22,109 nt of DNA from Deltaproteobacteria bacterium (GTDB lineage: Bacteria; Desulfobacterota; Syntrophia; Syntrophales; UBA5619), in the NCBI GenBank assembly GCA_026388345.1, contig JAPLJY010000042.1, positions 1 to 22,109 of the forward strand, written 5' to 3'. A program made the position numbers and the translations under genes. Below, piece by piece: positions 16,939 to 22,109 of this stretch. Each line of letters starts with the position of its first letter. The stretch's first letter is position 1. The notes under the pieces were generated by a model. That model saw only the letters and a program-made list of their open reading frames with translations. It was not told the DNA's origin and ran no database searches.

Positions 16939-17487
16939 AAGACCTCCTTTCGAAAGCAGAGATGTAATGCTTCACGTTTTATTGCATCTTATATCGCCTG
17001 TTCCGATTTCCTTAGCACAAATATCGATGGAAAAACAACAATGTTTATAAGTTGAAATGGTTCAGGTTGGCACCTTGTGGTCGGAGAAATGTCATTCTTA
17101 ACTGCCGGCTCTTTGGGAACGACTCCCGCGATCCCGTCCGGGCGTTGAATCGTTTTTTCAACACGGATTTTCGCAGAGCGATTTGGTATATGATTTTTTT
17201 AGGTTCTACGAGGAGTCACTTGCATCTCTGACCACCTCGATATACATAAATCTTTTGTTGTTGAGAGGAAGGACCGCGTCCGCACCAAGGCGGTGAAGAA
17301 CTGAGATCCCATAGACGTCCGATGCCAAATTTGTATTTAAAGTCCGTTGGCTCCTTCGTGCCCACGCCTCACGCATTCAGGTAGTACGTGGAGCACACAT
17401 CAACCGGATAAATAATTTTGGAACAGCCTGCAAAGGAGACTCTTCCAACAGGATCAAAGGCTGCTGAAAAAAACTGTCTTCAAAATA
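16939..17487. other. Gene-poor stretch between ftsZ and the porin gene
   Basis: About 549 bases. It should hold the promoter of the porin-led module near 16960-17060, where the minus strand is AT-rich, but no clear -35/-10 pair stands out. The ftsZ end is followed by a T run without a strong preceding stem, so I do not call a terminator. The central part (17206-17376) contains the short frame listed separately. A compact fold around ACCGC and GCGGT (about 17273-17295) is present. Confidence 0.5.
17206..17376 (-). CDS. Possible 56-codon reading frame or gene remnant, function unknown
   Basis: An ATG at 17376 opens a frame ending in TAG at 17206. The peptide has a protein-like segment (LASDVYGISVLHRLGADAVL, then PLNNKRFMYIEVVRD), but I do not recognise the family. 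No Shine-Dalgarno sequence precedes the ATG, and a TGA lies directly before it in frame. A second overlapping frame (containing DFKYKFGIGRLWDL) is also open across much of it. It may be a remnant or part of a repeated non-coding element rather than a working gene. Confidence 0.25.
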   Translation of the reverse strand: MREAWARRSQRTLNTNLASDVYGISVLHRLGADAVLPLNNKRFMYIEVVRDASDSS

Positions 17488-18636
17488 CTAATCCGCCTGC
17501 CGCCGGAGGAACGTGGGGATTTCCAGATCCGGACGGCTGTCGTCTTCAGACGCGTCGGTCTTTCCCGGAGGGAACGCGTCTGCGGGCCTTTCGTTCCGGA
17601 TGAAGGTGGGGACGGCCATGTTGTTCACCCGGCGGAAGTTGCCGAGCGATGCAACGTTCGCCCTGGCCGTGTTCTCGGCGGTCTCAAAGCCGGTCGCGAT
17701 GACGGTGATCCGGATCTCGTCTCCCATCGACTCGTCGACGACCGTACCGAAGATGATGTTCGCGTCCTCGTGGGCCTCCGCCTGGATCATCGACGAGGCC
17801 TCGTTGATTTCGTGAATGGTCATGCCCGGACCGCCGGTGATGTTCAGAAGAACACCGCGGGCGCCCTGGATGGTGTTGTCTTCCAAGAGCGGCGAGGAGA
17901 TTGCCTTCTGCGCCGCCTCCACCGCCCGGTTCTCGCCGCTGGCCGTTCCGGTTCCCATGAGGGCCAGTCCCATCTGCGACATCACGTTCTTCACGTCGGC
18001 GAAGTCGAGGTTGATCAGCCCCGGAACCATGATCAGGTCGGAGATCCCCTTGACGGCGTGGTAGAGGATGTCGTCGGCCTTCTTGAAGGCGTCCAGCAGG
18101 GAGAGTTCCCGTCCTCCGAGGCTCAGAAGTCGCTGATTGGGAACGATGATCAGGGTGTCTACGATCTTTCGCAGTTCGGCGATCCCCACCTCCGCCTGTC
18201 CGTTCCGCTTTTTCCCCTCAAACTGGAAGGGTTTCGTCACGACCGCCACGGTCAGGGCGCCGATTTCTCTGGCGATTTCCGCCGCGATCGGCGCGCCCCC
18301 GGTTCCCGTGCCTCCGCCGAGGCCCGCGGTGATGAAGACCATATCGGATCCGTCGAGGTGTTCGCGCAGCGTCTCGCGGGTTTCGATGGCCGCCTGCCGG
18401 CCGATGTCGGGGTCCGAACCGGCACCCAGCCCCTTGGTGGCTTCGGCGCCCAACTGGATCTTGATCGGTGAGGCGGACGCCTCCAGCGCCTGCGCATCGG
18501 TGTTGGCCGCGATAAAGTCCACGCCTCGCAGGTTGTAGGAGATCATCGTGTTCACCGCATTTCCGCCCGCGCCGCCGATGCCGATCACCTTGATCGTTGC
18601 CGTGCTCACCAGACCCTTATCCGACAATTCGAACAT
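17488..18636 (-). CDS. ftsZ: Cell division protein FtsZ
   Basis: The 382-residue tubulin-like GTPase polymerises into the Z ring at mid-cell. The GTP-binding motif GGGTGTG is at 107-113, the N-terminal glycine-rich loop GIGGAGGNAVN at 19-29, and the T7 catalytic loop NLDFADV at 209-215 with Asp211 and Asp214, so GTPase activity should be intact. A variable acidic linker (about 345-370) leads to the conserved C-terminal peptide LEIPTFLRRQAD, which binds FtsA and other partners. GGGGAGG is 4 bases before the ATG. It begins 14 bases after ftsA and is the last gene of the division cluster in this window. Confidence 0.98.
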   Translation of the reverse strand: MFELSDKGLVSTATIKVIGIGGAGGNAVNTMISYNLRGVDFIAANTDAQALEASASPIKIQLGAEATKGLGAGSDPDIGRQAAIETRETLREHLDGSDMVFITAGLGGGTGTGGAPIAAEIAREIGALTVAVVTKPFQFEGKKRNGQAEVGIAELRKIVDTLIIVPNQRLLSLGGRELSLLDAFKKADDILYHAVKGISDLIMVPGLINLDFADVKNVMSQMGLALMGTGTASGENRAVEAAQKAISSPLLEDNTIQGARGVLLNITGGPGMTIHEINEASSMIQAEAHEDANIIFGTVVDESMGDEIRITVIATGFETAENTARANVASLGNFRRVNNMAVPTFIRNERPADAFPPGKTDASEDDSRPDLEIPTFLRRQAD

Positions 18637-18650
18637 AACGCCTCCCCTCC

Positions 18651-19877
18651 CTAAAAGAATTCAAGAACCCACTGTTTGAGCCTCTTGAACGGACGACTGA
18701 TGAAATTTCCCTCCGCCCGGATCAGCTTTTCCCGGGCGATATTCCGGCTCCCGAAGAGCACCAGTCCAACGGCTGTCGCATACAGGGGGCTGTTGACCAC
18801 ATCCGTGAGCCCTCCGATGCCCGTCGGGCAGCCCCGTCGGACCGGCATGTTGAAAATCTGTTCCGCCAGCTCCGGAACCCCCTCAAGGATCGCCGTTCCC
18901 CCGGTCAGGACCACGCCCGCGGCGAGGATGTCTTCGCAGCCGGAGCGGGTGATCTCCTTGCAGGCCATGCCGAGGATCTCGTCCATGCGGGGCTCGATGA
19001 TCCGGCCGAGGATCTGCCGGGAAACCTCCCGTGGCTCCCTCCCCCCGACGCTGGGTACCTCGATGATTTCATCCTTGGGGATCAGGGGCATGAAGGCGCA
19101 GCCGTACTTGATCTTGATCCTCTCCGCCTCGGCGAGGGGCGTTCTCAAGCCCGTGGCGATGTCGCTCGTGACGTAATGACCGCCGACCGGCAGGACCGCC
19201 GTGTGTTTGATGCTCCCCTCCGAGAAGATCGCGATATCTGTCGTGCCGCCGCCGATATCGATCAGCGCGACGCCCAGGTCCCTTTCGTCGTTGCTCAGGA
19301 CCGCCTCGCTTGCGGCGAGCTGTTCCAGCACGATCTCGCTGATGTCGAGACCCACGCGGTTGACCGATTTCACGATATTCTGGATGGAGGTGACGGCGCC
19401 GGTCACGATATGGACCTTGGACTCCAGGCGGACGCCCGCCATCCCGATCGGGTCGCGAATCCCGTCCTGTTCATCGACCAGATAGTACTGGGGCAGGGTA
19501 TGGAGAATCTGCCGATCCAGCGGGATCGCGATGGCCCTGGCCGCGTCGATCGCCCGCTCGACGTCATCCTCTTCCACCTCACGCCCCTTGACGGCCACGA
19601 TGCCCAGACTGTTCTGACCGCGGATGTGGCCGCCGCCGATGCCGGTGTAGACCGAACGGATCTCGCAGCCGGAGGTGCGCTCCGCCTCTTCCACCGCCCG
19701 TTTGATCGATTCGACGGTGCTTTCGATGTTGACCACGACACCCTTCCGCAACCCCTCCGAGGGGTGGGAGCCGATGCCGATGATGTCGATTCCCGTTTCC
19801 CGGATCTCGGCGACGATCGCACAGGTTTTTGTCGTTCCGATGTCCAGACCGACAATGACGTTTTCTCTTTTTCCCAT
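18651..19877 (-). CDS. ftsA: Cell division protein FtsA
   Basis: The 408-residue actin-fold ATPase tethers FtsZ to the membrane and recruits later division proteins. Visible features are the phosphate-1 loop (GLDIGTTKTCAIVAE, about 10-24), the FtsA-specific 1C region (about 80-160), the phosphate-2 motif IDIGGGTTDIAIF (about 207-219), the adenosine motif VVLTGGTAILEG and a C-terminal amphipathic helix (RPFKRLKQWVLEFF), the usual membrane anchor. The length is normal. GGAGG lies 4 bases before the ATG. It stands between ftsQ (94-base gap) and ftsZ (14-base gap). Confidence 0.98.
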   Translation of the reverse strand: MGKRENVIVGLDIGTTKTCAIVAEIRETGIDIIGIGSHPSEGLRKGVVVNIESTVESIKRAVEEAERTSGCEIRSVYTGIGGGHIRGQNSLGIVAVKGREVEEDDVERAIDAARAIAIPLDRQILHTLPQYYLVDEQDGIRDPIGMAGVRLESKVHIVTGAVTSIQNIVKSVNRVGLDISEIVLEQLAASEAVLSNDERDLGVALIDIGGGTTDIAIFSEGSIKHTAVLPVGGHYVTSDIATGLRTPLAEAERIKIKYGCAFMPLIPKDEIIEVPSVGGREPREVSRQILGRIIEPRMDEILGMACKEITRSGCEDILAAGVVLTGGTAILEGVPELAEQIFNMPVRRGCPTGIGGLTDVVNSPLYATAVGLVLFGSRNIAREKLIRAEGNFISRPFKRLKQWVLEFF

Positions 19878-19971
19878 CGATCCTCCAACCTTGGTCGATT
19901 GTCATGCAAACATTTGTGAAAAAATCATCTCCGCTGGTTTCCCTAAACGACCGGGAGGGTTGCGGATGCCC

Positions 19972-20826
19972 CTACAGCCGGAATCCCTTTCCGGCGCCCC
20001 CCGGTTTCCTGGGTCCCGCCGGTTCCAGCACGTTGCGCCTCTGGACGTTGATCTTGGCCGGGTTGCTCAGATCGATGAGCAGAAAGCCCGTTTTCAGATT
20101 TTTCCGGTCCAGATCCGCCATGACGGGGGTCAGGCGTTTGAGTTTGTTTTCATAGCCGTCGAAGCCAAGCTGCAGGCAGAGGCCCGCGTCGGTGAACAGG
20201 GAGAGGCCGAAGGTCTCGTTCCCGTGGATCTCCGATACATTGCCGATCTGGGGACCGTCTTTGATCCCCGCCAGATCGTTCAGAAGCGCGAGGGATTTCT
20301 TCACCAGCGCCTCATCGAGGATTCCCCCCCGGACGCAACCCGTCAGCACGGGAAGATTTGACTCCTCTCCGGTTTCCAGTTTCTTGAAGGGCGTGCCTTC
20401 GCCGTCCACCAGGGAGAGCCCGTCATCCCTCTCGATGAGGGCGACCGCCTTTCTTTCCCGTACGACGATGACCAGCCGGTCGGGAAACTCCCGCCCGACG
20501 AAGACCTCCCGCACCCAGGGGTTCGCCCGGATCCGGCGGGCGATGGCATCCCGGTTGATCGTCAGCATGTTCGAAGGGGCGCGGACGGAGGCCAGGGTCA
20601 GGATCTCCTTTTCGGTCAACTCCTGGCATCCCTTCACGACGGTCTCCCGGATACGGAGATCGGGGGAACAGAGGATCCGGTCGTAGCCGATCAGGAGCGC
20701 AGCCGTGACAAGGACGATGGCGCCGGTCAGCAGGATCGCCCGGCCGATCTCCCGCAAAACCTCACCCGCGCCGCGTCTCAGCCGGTTTTTTTTTGCCTCC
20801 AATTGCAGATGAAACAGCTTTTTCAT
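19972..20826 (-). CDS. ftsQ: Cell division protein FtsQ (POTRA domain)
   Basis: The 284-residue bitopic membrane protein links early and late division proteins through FtsB and FtsL. It has a basic cytosolic N terminus (1-27), one membrane helix (about 29-50), a POTRA domain (about 56-125, with LRIRETVVKGCQELTEKEIL and NPWVREVFVGREFPDRLVI) and the FtsQ/DivIB beta domain (about 128-255, with KINVQRR closing it). The basic tail (GPRKPGGAGKGFRL) is not conserved in the family. The start lies 12 bases after the murB stop, with GGGGAG about 14 bases before the ATG, so translation may depend on coupling to murB. Confidence 0.95.
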   Translation of the reverse strand: MKKLFHLQLEAKKNRLRRGAGEVLREIGRAILLTGAIVLVTAALLIGYDRILCSPDLRIRETVVKGCQELTEKEILTLASVRAPSNMLTINRDAIARRIRANPWVREVFVGREFPDRLVIVVRERKAVALIERDDGLSLVDGEGTPFKKLETGEESNLPVLTGCVRGGILDEALVKKSLALLNDLAGIKDGPQIGNVSEIHGNETFGLSLFTDAGLCLQLGFDGYENKLKRLTPVMADLDRKNLKTGFLLIDLSNPAKINVQRRNVLEPAGPRKPGGAGKGFRL

Positions 20827-20838
20827 GGGCGAATCCGC

Positions 20839-21759
20839 TTACTCCCCGATGATCTTGACCTCGGTTTCGAGGGCATGGCCGGTCTTTTCAAAAACACGCT
20901 GCTGAATCAACGCAATCAGACGAAGGACATCGTCCGCAGTAGCCATCCCCCGGTTGACGATGAAATTCCCATGTTTTTCAGAGACCTGCGCGTCTCCGAT
21001 CCGGACCCCCTTAAGTCCTGCCTCTTCGATGAGCCTGCCGGCGGGGCAATCCTGCGGGTTCTTGAAGACGGAGCCGGCATTCCGGAATTCCAGCGGGTGC
21101 TTTTCCCTTCTCATCCCGATGATTTCCCGGATGCGTCCGGAGATTTTCTCCGTCTCTCCCCGCCGCAGACGGAAAGTTGCGCCGATGATAATCGTTTCCG
21201 CCGGCAAGTCAAGATTTCTGTATGCAAAAGGAAGATCCTCCCGCGCGGCGGTGCGGATCCTGCCCGAATCATCGAGCAGACTTACGGATTCAACGATATT
21301 CCTGATCTCCCCCCCCTAGGCCCCGGCGTTCATCCGGACGGCGCCGCCCACGCTGCCGGGGATGCCGGCGCAGAACTCCATCCCCGCGAGCGCTTCGCGA
21401 ACCGCGAGGCTCACCAGTTCGGAAAGCGGACAGCCAGCTTCTGCAAGAAGAAGAACGCCGCCCTTGCCTTCATCCCGGAGGTTCAGGCCGCGCAGGCGCG
21501 CAAGCGAGACGAGGGCGCCTCTGTACCCCCCGTCCCGGACGATCAGATTGGTCCAGTTGCCCACCGGGAGGAAAGATACCTGCCGCCCCCGGAGAAAACC
21601 GACGACCTCCGTGAGTTCCCCCTCATCTTCCGGGAAGAGCAGGGCGTCGATTCCCCCGCCGACGCCGATCGAGGTATGGCGTCCGGCCGGTTCGTCGAAG
21701 AGGATCTTCCCCGTCATCCGCTGCCGGAGCTCTCCGCGGAAAGTCTCATCCCCGCTCAT
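20839..21759 (-). pseudogene. murB: UDP-N-acetylenolpyruvoylglucosamine reductase gene with an in-frame TAG
   Basis: MurB is the FAD enzyme that reduces UDP-GlcNAc-enolpyruvate to UDP-MurNAc in peptidoglycan synthesis. The frame covers 306 codons, a normal length, but codon 148 (21316-21318) is TAG. The surrounding peptide is NAGA-stop-GGEI, where the family has NAGAYGGE, so one base change (TAC or TAT to TAG) explains it; the frame is unbroken on both sides. The N-terminal part has HTSIGVGG and the FAD loop PVGNWTNLIVRDGG, with Trp where a glycine is usual. The C-terminal part has SVFKNP with the catalytic serine and the glutamate-bearing VSEKHGNFIVN region. It overlaps murC by 4 bases (ATGA) and precedes ftsQ by 12. 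Because murB is normally essential, a sequence error or a second MurB is more likely than true loss. Confidence 0.93.
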
Positions 21760-22109
21760 CCCTGCTTCTCCTCCCCGAGTCTCTTCAAAAGGGCCTCTCC
21801 CACCTTCCAGACGCTCCCCGCTCCTTGCGTCAGGATGACGTCGGTCGGCTGCACGATCTGCAGGAGGTGGTTCACAATGGCGTCAAAACCGGAAAAATGG
21901 ACGGCGTCCGGATGACCCGCGCGCCGGATCGCCTCGCAGAGGATCTCCGCGGTTACCCCGGGGATCGGCTCTTCGCTTGCCGCGTAGATGTCGGTAATGA
22001 TCAGGAGGTCGGCATCGCCGAAGGCCGTCAGAAATTCGGTGAAGAGGGCCTGCGTCCGGGTATAGCGGTGGGGCTGGAAGATGACAATGATCCGCCCGGT
22101 CCAGACCTG
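21756..22109 (-). CDS. murC: UDP-N-acetylmuramate-L-alanine ligase, C-terminal 117 residues (5' part outside window)
   Basis: MurC adds L-alanine to UDP-MurNAc using ATP. Only the C-terminal domain is inside the window. It opens with FQPHRYTRTQALFTEF, a strongly conserved MurC stretch, and ends with LTQGAGSVWKVGE, the MurC version of the family's GAG(D/S)(I/V)WKVGE motif, followed by a short basic and acidic tail. The stop TGA overlaps the murB ATG, the tight coupling expected in a division and cell-wall operon. The frame is intact to the window edge. Confidence 0.95.
   Translation of the reverse strand, partial: QVWTGRIIVIFQPHRYTRTQALFTEFLTAFGDADLLIITDIYAASEEPIPGVTAEILCEAIRRAGHPDAVHFSGFDAIVNHLLQIVQPTDVILTQGAGSVWKVGEALLKRLGEEKQG

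Noticed and set aside
15874..17055. Plus-strand open frame (393 codons) opposite the porin gene
   Set aside because: Composition is that of an antisense shadow; the porin has a signal peptide, barrel strands and terminal Phe.
17068..17084. Sigma-54-like TGGCAC element on the plus strand
   Set aside because: The -12 half is a poor match and no plus-strand gene follows.
17400..17487. Terminator downstream of ftsZ
   Set aside because: There is a T run but no convincing stem before it.
21316..21318. TAG read as pyrrolysine in murB
   Set aside because: The family has tyrosine here with no role calling for pyrrolysine, and no pyl genes are in view; an error or mutation is simpler.
20803..21915. 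Plus-strand open frame (370 codons) opposite murB
   Set aside because: It runs through the interrupted murB only because the complementary strand is GC-rich; no motifs.
1..22109. tRNA, rRNA, CRISPR array, insertion sequence or attachment site
   Set aside because: None was recognised by reading both strands; no spaced repeats, transposase motifs or cloverleaf-like sequences were seen.

Overview
The window reads almost entirely on the minus strand and looks like part of a chromosome from a deltaproteobacterium-type organism (Desulfobacterota). A member of the Syntrophales is my best guess. That guess rests on the gene set (FtsQAZ block, a compact B12-binding radical SAM protein, UPF0182, V4R and PocR sensors), the fairly GC-rich coding sequence and the strong AGGAGG-type ribosome binding sites; no marker gene in the window proves it.

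Right end (about 17488-22109): the distal part of the division and cell-wall cluster, in the order murC (3' part only), murB, ftsQ, ftsA, ftsZ, with no ddl between murB and ftsQ. murB carries an in-frame TAG where the family normally has a tyrosine, plus an unusual residue in its FAD-binding loop. A gene-poor stretch of about 550 bases follows ftsZ and holds one possible 56-codon reading frame.

Middle (about 4657-16938): one large signalling module on a single strand. In transcription order it encodes a DcaP-like outer-membrane porin, a periplasmic ABC-type binding protein with no permease or ATPase nearby, a membrane PAS sensor without a kinase domain, a second membrane sensor (Cache-like, PAS, PocR, PAS) also without a kinase, a small V4R ligand-binding protein, a soluble hybrid histidine kinase with two receivers and an HPt domain, a single-domain receiver, and a receiver/HD-GYP protein expected to degrade cyclic di-GMP. 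The two kinase-less sensors end in the same roughly 40-residue helical tail, and a third, divergent copy lies inside the larger sensor. I infer a chain from outer-membrane uptake, through periplasmic capture and membrane sensing, to a cytosolic phosphorelay and cyclic di-GMP output. This is the most interesting candidate system here.

Left end (1-4400): the remains of a Fic-family gene whose catalytic core is gone but whose upstream inverted repeat is intact, then a radical SAM gene whose 3' end contains a 21-base palindrome read in frame, then a UPF0182 membrane-protein gene with a frameshift and an apparent internal deletion. Three damaged genes in 22 kb suggest either local gene decay or sequence errors in the assembly; the raw reads would tell these apart.
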